Assembly: GCF_042453785.1 (NCBI RefSeq)
Contig: NC_091661.1
Coordinates: 25,845,501 to 25,909,500 of the forward strand
DNA length: 64,000 bases
Direction of reading: 5' to 3'
Source of the DNA: Malus domestica
Taxonomy: Eukaryota > Streptophyta > Magnoliopsida > Rosales > Rosaceae
Made by a program: the position numbers and the translations under genes. Positions 37,217-49,694 of this stretch are shown piece by piece; the stretch's first letter is position 1; each line of letters begins with the position of its first letter. The notes beneath the pieces were generated by a model. The model was not told where the DNA came from. It searched no databases and was given only the letters and a program-made list of their open reading frames with translations.

Positions 37217-39715
37217 TTACTTCACTCTTTCTTCTTTCAGAAGCTTCTGGTACCTAGGGAACCCATTTTTGCAAGCTGAAACCTGCAAACATACCGCAAT
37301 TTTCACATCAGCATTTGATAAATCATGAACTTTTTTATGCTTAATCATGTTTAATTATGATTAACTGGGGATTAGCAGAAAGCACATGATTTGGGGAAGA
37401 TTCTCATGGCAGAAAGTAGTTTATTCTGACGTGACAAAATATTTGGCAGCGTTGCTGCATATGGCATGTGGTCAACAATTCGAATATAAAGGAAAAGCTG
37501 CCCATCTCTGTATACGGCCACCCATCACGGATTCTTCCTCGAATACAGGACTCAGTGATGTATTTGGCCTTATTCCTTAAAATGATCGATATAACTCTCC
37601 ACTTTGATTCTTGAAATGAAAAATCGATACAAGTAGTTTTGACTTTGTCCACCGTCATTCATTATGATCATTCCTCGAAAAATCTCCGTTAAAATTGAAG
37701 GTATTTTGTCAAATCATTTCCTCCACTTTTTTTTTCATTTAATGAAGATTTTTTATAAAATAACCAAAGAATTGACGGTGGATGGACTCATTAACCACTT
37801 CTATCAAGTTTCAATGTCAGGAAACAAAATGGAAGTTATGCCAACCATTTCGTTTAAAAAGCCGATATATTTTGACAATTCACCAATAAAGTTAAAAAAA
37901 AATGGAAAGCAGGGATTATGGACAAAGATTAATATTAATATGGTAAGAAGCAAGCATCGTAAACGTTTTCAATGTTGCCTAAAGAAAAATGGAAAATGAA
38001 TTTCGACCTTCCAGAAGATTAGAAATTTAGAATCCAAAGTATTCAACCCTTTCACGATCAGCAATTAAATTATTGGCCAAAACAAAAAAAAACACCAATT
38101 GAATTGAAACTTTCAAGCGAATTTCAATGATAGTGGTTGAACCACAGACATCTCAATTTACTCATATACGCTTATTTACGAACAAGTCACTTAAAAAGCC
38201 TATTTTATCAGAAAAAATTCTTAAAACACCGTTTTAAAAAAGAAGAAAACTTTTGATTTTCAAACGTTTCTCATTGATAAGTGGGAGCAAGATTTGCCCT
38301 TCTTTTCAGGAAGCAATATTCTAAATTATTCTAACTCGTCGTGAGATGATTTGAACTTGTGTTAAGGAGGCGCTGACACAAACCTAACCAACTAGCTTAA
38401 CCTTCGTCTGTCATTTGATTTAAGAACTCCATTTCTTCCAATTAAAGTCAAAACTTACAGCCCCAAAACTGACACGATTTCATCTGAGAAAATGGAGATT
38501 AGATAAGAGCGAAAGGACTTACAGCTTCAATGTCAATTTTGTACACCCAAAGCTTCCTTCTTTCTCTGCAACTTGTTCTATATGCCACCACAATATGCCC
38601 AACGGCCAAAACCAGGGAGCAGACGAACAAAGCAATATCTGTTGCTCTCACATACTCTGCCCTCTCCACACCGGAAGCCCCAAACACGAACGAAGCCTTC
38701 AATGAAACAAACACCAGGGACAAAACAGAACACATGGTTGTGATCCCCAAATACGGTCCGTGTGATAGCCTTCGTCCATCACAGAAGCTGTAAACGCCTG
38801 CAGATAAAAGAAAAACCCAATTCTAATTAATTTCACCATGATTAGATTAGTCGAAAAACAATCTAATCTACAGGGAGGTGATTCAAACTCGGGAGGTGGC
38901 AAAACATGCTATTCTGGCCAGCTAACCTGACTCATGTCTACGATCCTAAAACATAGCTCATGAGAGATGACACACTGACCTCGCCAACTAACCTAACATA
39001 TGTATCCAATCTAAAAATATATGCTTTTTGGATCAGGATTCCAGAGCAACAAGATCAACTGTTCTGATCAAATGACCTAACTCACGGCTGCAATCTCGAG
39101 ACTTATGCTTTTCGGCTGCAATCCCGAGACTTATGCTTTTCTCGATTCAAATTTGAGTGCAAAGCGACAGGAGACACTGTTCTGCTGTCATAGCCAGCTA
39201 ACCTAACTCATTTCTGCAATCCCAATACAAGCGTATTCTGCTGTCCTAGCCATCTAACCTAACTCATTTCTGCAATCCCAATACAAGTGTGATCATTGAA
39301 CGGCACACCAACTGAAGTAACTCGTATCTTACGGCTGGCCGACTGACCCGACTCACCTAATTTTGTGCTCAGAAAGTGAAAGAAAAACAAGTAGTACGAA
39401 AAAAACAAGCAACGAAAGGAGTAAGGATTAAGGCTTACAAAATATGACAGCTGATCTTATGATGGAAATCAACGGAATATCGACGAGGGAAGATCGAAAA
39501 TCGTAGTTATTGAAATGGGACGACAGCGTTTCAAAAGAAATCAAAGAAGAAGACGAAGAGGCAGAAAGTATAGCCGAAGGAACAAGCGTATCGGCAATCA
39601 CAAGCAGAATCGGAGCCGAAAACAGCAGCAGAGAAATCAACATAGTAATCAAGAAAAACACAGTCTTAACCCCCCTCAGAACCCTCTTCGATTTCTCTTC
39701 CTTCAAAAAACCCAT
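37217..39715 (-). CDS. Conserved plant multi-pass membrane protein, function unknown
   Basis: I do not recognise a named family. Three exons in transcript order are 39715-39439, 38797-38523 and 37282-37217. They give 618 bp and 205 residues, with GT/AG introns and matching phase (TGC and codon-boundary junctions). The protein starts MGFLKEEKSKRVLRG, a basic cytosolic-type N-terminus. It has hydrophobic segments at about residues 18-45 (FFLITMLISLLLFSAPILLV), 80-95, 110-133 (MCSVLSLVFVSLKASFVFGA) and 146-165 (IALFVCSLVLAVGHIVVAY). A basic C-terminus follows, including CRERRKLWVYKIDIEA and ending KLLKEERVK. Three or four transmembrane helices are likely. The good splice sites, single-frame hydrophobic pattern and charged ends argue that it is a real gene. 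The intron sequences hold repeats. Confidence 0.8.
37590..37860. repeat. Repeat family C, copy 2, in intron 2 of the membrane-protein gene
   Basis: Shares blocks with 36740-37035 (for example accacttctatcaagtttca and ggaagttatgccaac). Non-coding. Confidence 0.45.
38900..39320. repeat. Degenerate tandem repeat in intron 1 of the membrane-protein gene
   Basis: The motif ctaacctaactcatttctgc, or close variants, recurs at about 38927, 38990, 39067, 39201 and 39259. The last two units, about 56 bp each, are almost identical. A second short repeat (gcaatcycgagacttatgct) occurs twice near 39090-39138. Confidence 0.65.
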
Positions 39716-40139
39716 GTCTTAATCTTCGGTTTCGAGTTCTGGTTCTCGAAGAATGATCGGAGGCTCTAGGACTGGTACGAAAGGGAGAAAGAAGGCAATT
39801 AAGAAGGGTGGGAACTGGGAAGGGAGGGGAAGGTGCAGTGCAGGCGTGAGGTGTAATGTTTTGACTGGACTCGGTTCTTGGATTTCTTCCTTGGGGGGTT
39901 AGTGATGACAATGACTGGGACTTTATACGCGCAAGTTGCCGGTCAAACGGATGAGTCCTCCCTTTCTCGGTATTTTACTCATCACAAGTTAACGGCAATA
40001 CCTAAATGCCCTAGAACCGACAATCAACGACATATTTTACTTTTTTCGGCAAAACAAACGACATATTTTACTTTTCTATTTTATTTAGAAAGGGTTTGAT
40101 TGTTCATGCATCGATATTTTCGAGTTCTAAATTGCCTGA
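39716..40139 (-). promoter_or_regulatory. Upstream region of the membrane-protein gene
   Basis: This is the presumed promoter and leader on the minus strand. No clear TATA box is assigned. The purine-rich segment 39780-39840 lies in the probable leader. Confidence 0.35.
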
Positions 40140-40560
40140 ACATGCGTAGAAATATGCGAATTACACAATAACTTTGTCACTGATTGCGTGAACGAATTAT
40201 GATCACCAATAATCATGGGTCAAATCATTCAAGCTTAAGCACATAATAACTTTGTCAAGGATAATCTCTTTACTCGTGTTAATTCTGATAGTTGATGAAT
40301 CATAGGTTTCAAATCTGGACTTGGGTGCGTGTCTATGCAATAACTTTGTTAAGGACAATTTTCTACATGCATGAATGAATCATAATCGTTGATACCATGT
40401 GTTAAATCATCTAGATTTGCATGCATGTCTACGCAATAACTTGATCAAGGACATTAGTCTACATTCGTGAATAAGTATTGATCCTTTAGGCATGATGAGT
40501 CTTTAATCATTCAAATTTGTGTGTACGCCTATTTAATAACTCTGTCATAATCTGTCTCAC
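40140..40560. repeat. Degenerate satellite with about 95-bp period, five units
   Basis: The core caataactttgtcaaggaca, or variants, recurs near 40168, 40246, 40339, 40435 and 40530. Between the cores lie further shared blocks such as gtgaatgaatcatgatc and caaatcattcaaatttg. The units are well diverged, so the array is old. It lies upstream of the membrane-protein gene. Confidence 0.72.
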
Positions 40561-43394
40561 AAGCATACATGATTATTAATGTATTGTAAGTCCTATATAA
40601 ATCAACGATAAAAAATTAACAATACTCACATAAACGACCAACTGTAACATACTTTTCACTCACAATTTTAAAGTTTATTGCTACAGAGTTTTGGCAAATA
40701 TCTCGTTTGTGGGTCAATTGACCAGGAATATTTAGGCTGTACGATGTACATGAATCTTATCAAATGGGCAAAAGCTGCTATATTTCTTTTTTTCAAAAAT
40801 TTGGTTCACTTCACTATTAAAAGAACTGCCAATCAATTGAACCGGGTATAGTGGAACCAACCGATTCGAGACCATGTGGCCACATGGAACAATTCGCCTT
40901 TGCGAATCAATTTGTGGGTTTTAAATCAATTTTTGGTTTGTGTATATTTGGGGGCTAAATACTTTACAATTTTCTAATGGCGTGGTGGTTAGATTATTTG
41001 GTGGTTGAATTTATAAACCGTTATGGGTCATGCTGATAATTATCCAACTTAATCTGTTCTTTAATCTAATTAAAAAATAATTAATCCAATCTAATCTGTT
41101 CTAAAAAGTTGTACAAATTGAGGAATAAAATATGGAATTGTTACGTTGGCATTGGAAACTTTGGTGAATAAATTCAAAATCCATCTGGGAAGATAAGATA
41201 TCCATCGGCAGCAATCATGCACCTAATCTGTGTGCAGTGAGTAGTTATAAGAGGACCCTATGTGGCCTGGCATGTTGGTGATACTGATGAGATTCCTCAT
41301 ACAACGGCTAGTGAAGTATATACTCAAATGTTATAAGGACGAATCCGTGATATTACTTTTTTTTTACATAATTTTGACACATGTTTTTTGTAAGACTCAC
41401 TTTGTAATGTACTTCAACGATCCGAACCAACTGTATATCTTTTAGGTCTTTCTCCAAAGATCATGTCTACCAAAAACTATTCAAATCTGAAATCATATGA
41501 CCGTTAGGTAAAGGGTTCAGAGTTTCTTTACAGTGCTGTATACGTCCATTCTTTTTTTACTACAAATGAATGTCATGATTTTGGACCTGGCTAAGTTTTT
41601 GCAAGGGTGATCTATGAATAATATTCTAAAAGATAGACAATTCGGCTTGTTAAAAATACAATACGAAGTGAGCCCCACAAAAACAAAAAAACGAAGATTG
41701 TACACTCATCCGTTAGATCGGTTTATTGAGGTTGTGCGGCTGAGATTAAATATGCCATAAAACCTTTTCCTTCTCCATTTTCTCCCTTTCTTTCCTGTTT
41801 CTCCTTTCTCTTCCTCGCGAATGAGGCGCAACGCGAAGAGCACAACCAAAGCTTCACTTGAAGCTCTAAGAATCACATGCCATCGCGTCAAACCTTTGCA
41901 ATTTCAAGTTTGGGAGATTATGTGTGTAATTGGATTCAGTACGGTTGTCTTATCTGATAAGACTAAAACACAAGAGGTCTCTGTATAATTTGTCTTACGA
42001 ATGACGCCGTCAAATGATTTTGTCCAATTTTTTTCTGTTTAAATGGCGATGCTCTCGTATACAACTTTAATAACGTTACAAGAGTTGTTGATAGAAAAGG
42101 ATGATATTAATGACCGAATTGTATAAAATCATCTCTTGTAGACGAGCCTATAAATATATGGCCTGCAAAGGCGGACAAGCCACCGAGATTAAGTGAAGTT
42201 TTGTCCTCCAGCTGTTTGTAAAGATTCCAGCGTGCCTCTCCGGCAGCTTTGTGTTATGAAACACATTACATATGCCAGGCTATGCCAGCTTTGAGATTTC
42301 TTTATCAACCTGATCCAAAATGGGCGTGAGAGCAACCCAACAACTAGACCTGTAAAGGGGTGAGGTTTATTGGGTTTGGATCGGGTTGAACCCGACCCGT
42401 TAATTTAAAAACTCTTCCAAACAAGACCTCAGTCATGAGTGCTATTTATAGGTTCTTTTTGTTAACTGGTGTTTCACCGCATGCAGAAAAGTTCTTCCCA
42501 ATACTTGACGTTGTTTTGGTATTTGAGGTTTGAATTTTTTTTGAGATTTCGGTCAGTTTGATTCATCACATGAAACAACAGGGTGTATCATCAACCAACT
42601 ATATTTTGCATCAAAACGCAATATGAAAACTAAAACCAAGGCTTAGCTTGTAATGTGGCACAGAAAGTACGCAAAACCTGGAAATTACGAGTTAAAACAT
42701 TGTTAAAATTCACGATCACATGTAATTATAGTAGAGTTGGATGTTTAGGTGTGTTGAAACGAAGAAAACTTACATACAAACTGTTTCTTACCGTCGTTTC
42801 TTAAGTTAGAATTTATGCATGGTGAGGAGGATATGAAACAAGTTGAATGCAAATTTTTCTCCGTTGAAAAAATGTATTTTGTTTTGTGAAAGATATACAC
42901 TTACATTGTTACATTGTAAATAACTAGAGATTCGTTAATTTAACGTACATTCCAAAGTTAATTCGATAATATTGGACGTTAATAGTTTATACGAACGACA
43001 ACATAACCATGGCAAAAGAACTCTTGCACTTTTTATCTCGACATCCACTTATCCAGCTGATAGAACATTTCTCGCAAGACCCTTTGGATGCGCGGAATCA
43101 CGTCCGATTCCACTCCCACGGCGCAGTCGGCTTCCACATGGTCAAAAGAAATCCATATATCTACGTCATTACCTTTTGACATAGATGGGATGGCGATTAT
43201 ATTTACACAGAATATATTATTATATAATCTGTGTATGTGTGAAAACTGTGAAACTTGGATAAGACCAAACCCCTTTTACGTGATAAGGCGAATTAAAATT
43301 GAACAAAATCTGTCTTTTGCTTGGAGGACTAAGCAAAAGCAGCCTCAATCTTTATTTTTGTCAAATACGTAAAAAGTTCGTTCAAATTTAATAG
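40561..43394. other. Gene-free intergenic DNA
   Basis: No gene is supported. A perfect 16-bp palindrome CCATGTGGCCACATGG lies at 40872-40887. Open frames at 41706-41891 and 42972-43372 have no recognised motif. Confidence 0.4.
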
Positions 43395-43737
43395 AGTAAT
43401 GTTAGAAAAATCAAAAATTTTAAATCAAATTACAAATTAAATAATATGTCATTAATAAGAAATATGTGTATTAATCAATGTTTAATTAATAATCCAATAA
43501 GTAATGTTAGAGAGACTAAATTTGTAGACAAAATTTTAAAAACTAAAGGACATAGAAGTTGATGATTGATTTATTAGTTGCACGTTGATAAACGTGTTAA
43601 TTCCTATTAGTGACACATCATTTAGTTTGCAAATTTAGTCTCTAAATTTGGTCTCCCTAGCATTACCATAATCTAATTATCTACAACTACATCATTTAGT
43701 TTGCAAATTTGATTAAAAAAATTTGATCTACCTAGCA
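43395..43737. mobile_element. Nested pair of small inverted-repeat elements
   Basis: The outer element starts gtaatgttagaaaaatcaaa and ends atttgatctacctagcatta. Inside it lies a second one (about 43501-43669) that starts gtaatgttagagagactaaa and ends ggtctccctagcattac. The two share related ends (gtaatgttagR / ctagcattac), so they belong to one superfamily of MITEs. A relative is at 48085-48253. Confidence 0.68.
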
Positions 43738-45789
43738 TTACTTAATTTAATAAAATTCAAGTCTCTTGGGCATCACATGGTGGTTTAGTAGTTAAAGATG
43801 AATTCTAGGTTTGTATTCCACACGGCATATTTTGGTATGATATATTGCACTGATGAATCACATGATGGTAATCGATGAATGTTGAAATGTCTCTTCGAGT
43901 CTTCCTTATTTAAAAATAATAATAAATTACTGTGACAAAATCACCGACTAGTCTCTTTTTAAAGAAAAAAAAGTCTTTTGGGTTCGTTGAGAAGAAGGAT
44001 ATATTTAACTTGGTGTCTAATTGGAAGTAGTCAAGTATTACTAGAATTGTGAATGATCAAAATTTGTATTTGGAGCCGCCTTTTGTTAATTATAATTAAT
44101 GAGTCAAATGTCAGAAAAAATCAAAGGCCGTGATTCTAGAACTACATCATGAGAGGCCCGTGAAAACAGCGTGGTATTGTGACATTTGGTGCTTAATTAA
44201 AAGGTTTTTCATATTATTTGCATTTTCAAGTGTTTATGATGTTGAAACTAATGCTAAATTATAAGGTTGTACTAAAATTTTCGCATTATTCTGTATTTAA
44301 TTTTAGGTTATTTATAATGTTGAACTAATCCTTCCAACTCAATTAGTACACCAACAGTGTTTTTGATATATAATCACATTTTATATATACTAAAACTCAA
44401 TTTTATAATCACTATTCGTTAACAGTATTTTTGACGAAAATGTTCCTCAACAGTTGGCCATCTCCAGTTTCCTTTTGATGTTGCACAATTGATTTACTAT
44501 TTTGCCACTAGGTTACTCGTGTTGATCATGGCAGCCGAATTGGGTATGCTTCGAACACGAATTATGGTTCCATTATGACTCCTCTCTCAGAAACCTCGCC
44601 TTTACTCTCCCAAAAATTTTAAACTAAGCTTCACAATAGTCTAGCAATAATAAGTTAGTATCGAACCTGTCATTACAAGATTTGAACAAAAAATCTCTCG
44701 TTACAAGTGAAGATGAATACAACTTAACTGTAGTACTAATAATAAATTGGTTTTGAAATTGAACCTCAACTGTTTTTACAGTATTAGAGCAAGTTCGGCA
44801 CATACAAAATTAAACTCTTTATGTAATAGGTCGAGCCACTCTATCCATACTCTATCCATTACGGATTCATTTTGAGATAAAACATCACACGTGAGCGACT
44901 CACCTAGGCATTGGTCGAACTTTTTCGTTGTACAATCGAGCTGTTACTTGTTAGTTACATAACCGCTTTTTAACCTTTCCATTGACATTTCATGAAAATG
45001 CGTGGGACAACGCATGGAATCCGATTCCAAAAAACTCCGTGGTTAAGCACTATGAAACAAAAGAGGAACTTTCCACCTATAAGATTGGACATTGAATCGT
45101 ATTGCCACAATTACAATGAACGGGTGAATGAGATTGAGAGAGACAGGACAGATCACAGGATCAACACTGTTCCGCAAGAAATCACAACGCAGGCAATTGC
45201 CATGGGATACCGTACAAATTATACCATGAGCAAGAACAGTAAAATTGACTTTGCTAGGTGCCTTGAGATTCTTAGCCAAATCACAATTGTATGGTTCTTT
45301 AGGCTTTTTACACTGTGATTATATTCTAAAAACCGCTATGTGCTAGTCGGGCAGCGTTCAGGCGCCTAGTGCTTAGATTTTTAGGATAAATGTCTACTTA
45401 TACTTAAAAAAAATCTACTTATACTAATAAATTTTTGGGATAATTACATTTATTGTATAATGTATAAATAAATATCTACTTATACTTAAAAAAGTACATA
45501 TTGTATTGGGATATATAAATTACAAAATTGAATGACATATAGACTATGAAGTATTAGAACATGTTGAAAACATGGGGAACAAGCATATAATGAGTGTACA
45601 TCCAAGTATTAAACAAGTCTCTTACAATTTATTGAAAGAATAAAATGCCGAATGAAAATTATATATTTTTTGTTCATGTGAGAGTCGCGTCCTAGACAGA
45701 TGCCTATGCAGGTCTAAATGTCATTTCTTAATTTACAAACGCCTATGGATTGTTCAGGATGGTGGCCAGCCGCCTAAAATTACAGCGCA
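43738..45789. other. Gene-free intergenic DNA
   Basis: No supported gene. A 108-codon open frame at 44992-45318 has no family motif and no flanking splice pattern that I trust. Confidence 0.4.
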
Positions 45790-46460
45790 AACTTTTAAAA
45801 CACTATATTTAGTGATACAAGTATGTCACATCCCGGCCCGGGACCCCCACCACATCTCAGGCTCAACTTCATCATAGCACGATATTGTCCGCTTTGGGCC
45901 ACAACCACGCCCTCACGATTTTGTTTTTGGGAACTTCTCAGTGGGTCACCCATCATGGGATTGCTTTCGCGCGAACTCGCTTAACTTCGGAGTTCCAATG
46001 GAACCCGAAGCCAGTAAACTCTCAAAATGCCTTGTGCTAGATATGAGAATATACATATAAGGCTTATAGGATCCACTCCCCTGGACGATGTGGAATGTTA
46101 CAAGTATCAGTCGTGCATAATTTTGTGGCCAAATGTCAATCATTAATTTAAGTGGTTGCGTTAAAAAATCAAACCTACAACGTCACATAGAAAAATTAAA
46201 TACACATCGTCGTTTTATGTAAATCCTTATCTATTGTGTGTCTCATCCAACAAGCGCCTAGGCCCTATGCAATAATTTTTAGAACAGCATATGTAGTGAT
46301 ACAAGCATCGGTCATTCATAGTTCTGTGGCTGAATGTCAAATCGTTGATTTATGTGGTTGTGTTAAAAAATCAAACATACAACGTCATAGAGAAAAACTG
46401 AATACACATCGTTGTTTTATGCAAGTCCTTATCATGTGTGTGTCATCCAACACGTACCAA
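45790..46460 (+). repeat. Tandem duplication of about 190 bp
   Basis: The sequence from atatttagtgatacaag to catccaaca occurs twice: first as 45803-45823 plus 46103-46253, and again at about 46288-46455. The first copy is split by a Cassandra LTR. The copies differ at roughly 15% of positions. Confidence 0.75.
45824..46102 (-). mobile_element. Solo Cassandra LTR
   Basis: A 279-bp LTR in the same orientation and family as the LTRs at 8518-9498. It has the 5S-rRNA-like block (AACTCCGAAGTTAAGCG on the minus strand). It is flanked by AAGTA/AGTAT, giving a 4-5 bp target duplication depending on how the shared end base is assigned. No internal region or second LTR is present. Confidence 0.88.
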
Positions 46461-46862
46461 ACTCGGAAATGTGTATAAACACGCAACAGAAAAGGAAGGA
46501 AAAGTACAAAGGAACATTGCCTCCCCCTGGAAGGATAAGTGTTGCCCTTCACTTAGTATTGAAGGGAACAAAGATGGGCATGTATTTATGCGCATACGGC
46601 GTACAGCACGCGGCATAAATTGATTAATATTAGAAACCGTCTGGAAAGCAAGGTAGGTGATGTGGATGAATTGTCACACAATTTAACTTCTCTTCTTCAA
46701 ACATTTGTTGTTAATTTATTATGGAAGAGGTCATGGCATTGACACGCATGGGACATGGATTCTGAGCATGGTTATGAACGTGCATGACTCATTGAAATAC
46801 AATCTCTATAGACTAGCAATTTATAAATAAAAAATACTGGTATTGTGACGTTTTATATCATA

Positions 46863-47133
46863 ATAAATTGTAGTAATAGTCTCTCAAATTTAATCTAATT
46901 GGAGAAATGGTACTTCAATTTTAACCCTATTGGAGTAATGATCCTTTAACTTTAACTCAATTGTAGCAATGATCATTTCAACATAACTTATTTAACATAA
47001 TTTTGACGAAGTTGACTAAAACGAACATAGCTACACGTTTTGATGAGTTAAGGGACAAATGATCATGAAATTTTAGTTGATGGACTATTACTCCAATTAG
47101 GCTAAACCTTGAGAGACAATTGCTACAGTTTCT
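46863..47133. mobile_element. MITE with about 45-bp terminal inverted repeats
   Basis: The left end attgtagtaatagtctctca and right end ttgagagacaattgctacag are inverted copies, continuing through a shared TAATTGGAG block. About 270 bp, non-coding. Confidence 0.7.
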
Positions 47134-47724
47134 CTTTATGTTAATAGTATGAATACATATGTAAGTTTCTCTTAACATAACATTAAGTAACTGTATACTC
47201 GTACAATTAACAAACAATGAAAATGTGTGGCATGCTATGCAATTATATGAACTTTTTGTATTTTTAAAGAGAAATTTGAAAAAATAATCAAAATTTGTAA
47301 CTATATATAATTATAGTCATATAACTAAAAGTTGATAGAAAAGTATTAATTTATCCTTAAAAATGACGTTTCCTAATTAAAATGAAAATGAAGATCACCT
47401 CCTCTATCTACACCTCTAAGCTTTGTCTCCTTCTCTAAAATTAAAGATTAGTTTTCCTTTGTTCTTTGACACTGTCATTTTCCTCTTCTTGGTCGTCAAT
47501 GTCTACATCCCACCGTGCTCTGCAATTGGCTCGCGTGGTCTCTGTGCTCGAGCCTGTCCATGGGTTCCCTGCCATGAAGAAGAGCTATGAGCAGCTAAAG
47601 GGGAGGGTTGGCCTGCTATTGCAAGTGTGTTTTGCTACGTCTGCAAACATAGAGATGAATTCTTCAAATTGACACCGAATTCTAATTGTAATTTTGTTTT
47701 TACTTTGGGTTATGGTTATCACAA

Positions 47725-48430
47725 GGCTATTTCTGAGATTTCGGAGGCCTTGTGCGAAATTATTTAAAAGGCCACTGCTTAAGATAGTATTAAAAAAAGT
47801 AAAACAATGTATTGATGTTAGAAAACAATCACTTAAATCAAAATAAACTTTAGCACTCACCGATTACAAGTTTACAAATGTCATTAATTATAAGTAAAAA
47901 AGCTACAAACATAACCTTCACTAGATAATCAAAAGCAGTTCAATCTTAAACAACCAAACATGAAAAAAAAAAACTCAAAACTCTAACTTTAAAGTTCACT
48001 TGAATATATAATATAATAAAATTGGAAAACTATCATTTTTTAGGATGTTATTATTGACAATCAGAATATCTCATTGCACTATAAATTTTTATATTGAGTG
48101 AGATGCTAATGATACTAAATTTGTAGACAAAATTTTGTAAATTAAATGACATATAAGTTGATAATTGGATTATTATTTAATGATTGATAAACATGATTAT
48201 TTCCTATTGGTGACTCATCATTTAGTTCACAAATTTAGTCTCCCTAGCATTACCCTTTTATATTTAGAAATGAAAAAAATTTACTCTTATAAGGAATGCA
48301 TAATGAGATTTTAAAATACTAACAAAAATAATTTTCTAAATATATAGCATCATTACATAACATTAGATGACAAAAATTTTAGGAGCCCTTTCAAATTTAG
48401 AGCCCTATGCAACTGCATCCCCCCCCCCCA
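47725..48430 (+). repeat. Repeat family B with a nested MITE
   Basis: Collinear with 20943-21660, from ctgagatttcggaggccttg to agccctatgcaactgcatcc. Interrupted at 48085-48253 by a small inverted-repeat element related to that at 43501-43669. Confidence 0.65.
48085..48253. mobile_element. MITE related to the 43.5-kb element
   Basis: Begins gagatgctaatgatactaaa and ends tagtctccctagcattacc. It shares the internal block tttgtagacaaaattttg with 43501-43669. Confidence 0.65.
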
Positions 48431-49039
48431 AAAAAGGGCCCCCTCTGAGTTATTATAAACTTAAAAAAGTTGCTATAATTCTATATAGAGTCTAAATTTT
48501 AATTATTTTTCCAAAATTACTATTTTTAAAATATAATGGAAAAGATAAGATTTTGGAAAAGACGAACCTGGCTGGCCTTGTCATGCCCTTTTGTCATTCA
48601 CAAAGACAGTACGATGACTGCGCAAACGCAATAATTTTCTAGGGAAGGTGTTTTCAAATTAATTAAATTCCCAATAATGGACTGTATGTAATTTTGTATT
48701 GTTCTTTCAACAAGCGAGAACAACAAAGACTCATCCAACTAACGAGGAGCTTTTGGCCAAAAAAAAAAAAAAAACTAACAAGGAGGAGCCTTGTCCGACC
48801 AGATAATCGTATCTCATCACACTTTAAAGCAAAACTAAGCATAATTTAGAAGAAAGTGTAATGTTATATAGATGATAAATTTATTCATCAAATAACGTGA
48901 TAATGTTTAATTGATTTAACTTAAGTGCAGTTTAAACGATATATATTACTAATATTAAATGAGTTCACATATACACTGAAGCATCATTTGGGAAACATAT
49001 TTTACCAATAAATTGGCCAGTCTAACATCATTGTTTCTT
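48431..49039. other. AT-rich intergenic DNA
   Basis: No gene or element is recognised apart from homopolymer runs (C run near 48421, A run near 48762). Confidence 0.4.
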
Positions 49040-49193
49040 GGGAACTTTAACGAAAAGCTCCCGGTACTGTTCACTTTAACGAAAAACCATATTTTTACAC
49101 TAAAAAGTCAATCCTGGTACTATTCACTTTACCCTTTATTTTGTCCTTATCATTAAAACTCAAACTTTTCAAGCCCTTTTCATTAGTTTTCCT
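49040..49193 (-). mobile_element. MITE family A, complete copy
   Basis: Reads GGGAACTTTAACGAAAAGCT at the left and CATTAGTTTTCC at the right. The flanks ttgtttctt (49031-49039) and ttgtttatt (49194-49202) match at 8 of 9 bases. Confidence 0.85.
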
Positions 49194-49387
49194 TTGTTTA
49201 TTAGCTTTGAGAATTTCACTAGTTGTGTCTATAAATTGGGGAAAAAATGGAAGAGAAGAAAAGAAGTATTTAGACAAAATGAACCAAGCCCAGCCCAAAT
49301 AGACCCTTAAAAACCCCAAAGTCAACCAACCCAGCCCACTAACTTCGGATTATGTCAAAGCAAACCGGCCCAATCCAATAGCTCTAT

Positions 49388-49545
49388 TTTTTTTTTAACA
49401 AACGATATTATCTACACTAAAGAGATGAGGTGGGTTTAGCTTCACAATGAGCCTGCAATAGTATGGTTCAAATTCGCCTTTGAGAGAATCAAACCTAAAA
49501 CCTCTCACTTATAAGTAAAAAAGAATATCACTAGACCGTACCACT
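49388..49545 (-). mobile_element. SINE (Au-like), minus orientation
   Basis: Poly-T at the left end and, on the minus strand, a B-box-like ggtttgattctc plus conserved blocks such as aaggcgaatttgaacc. It resembles plant Au SINEs. The target duplication is not resolved. It lies 150 bp upstream of the ABC1-kinase start. Confidence 0.75.
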
Positions 49546-49694
49546 CCATTTAATTAACTGCTTTATCAAACCAATAAAATAATAAAAAATTAAGACTTTA
49601 GAAAGACATCGAAACGTCACCGTTGCGTACCACCTATTTATTGGTTTCCCTCGCACCTTTGGCTCTTTTCTGGCAACGCGCCTATGCCAAAAAC

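Noticed and set aside
38900-39320. CRISPR-like spaced repeats
   Set aside because: The repeats are degenerate, irregularly spaced and lie in a plant intron.
44992-45318. 108-codon open frame
   Set aside because: No recognisable domain, no plausible promoter or splice context, and ordinary composition. Kept as unsupported.
47466-47672. 68-codon open frame starting with a Ser-rich stretch
   Set aside because: No recognised motif and no downstream exon that extends it.
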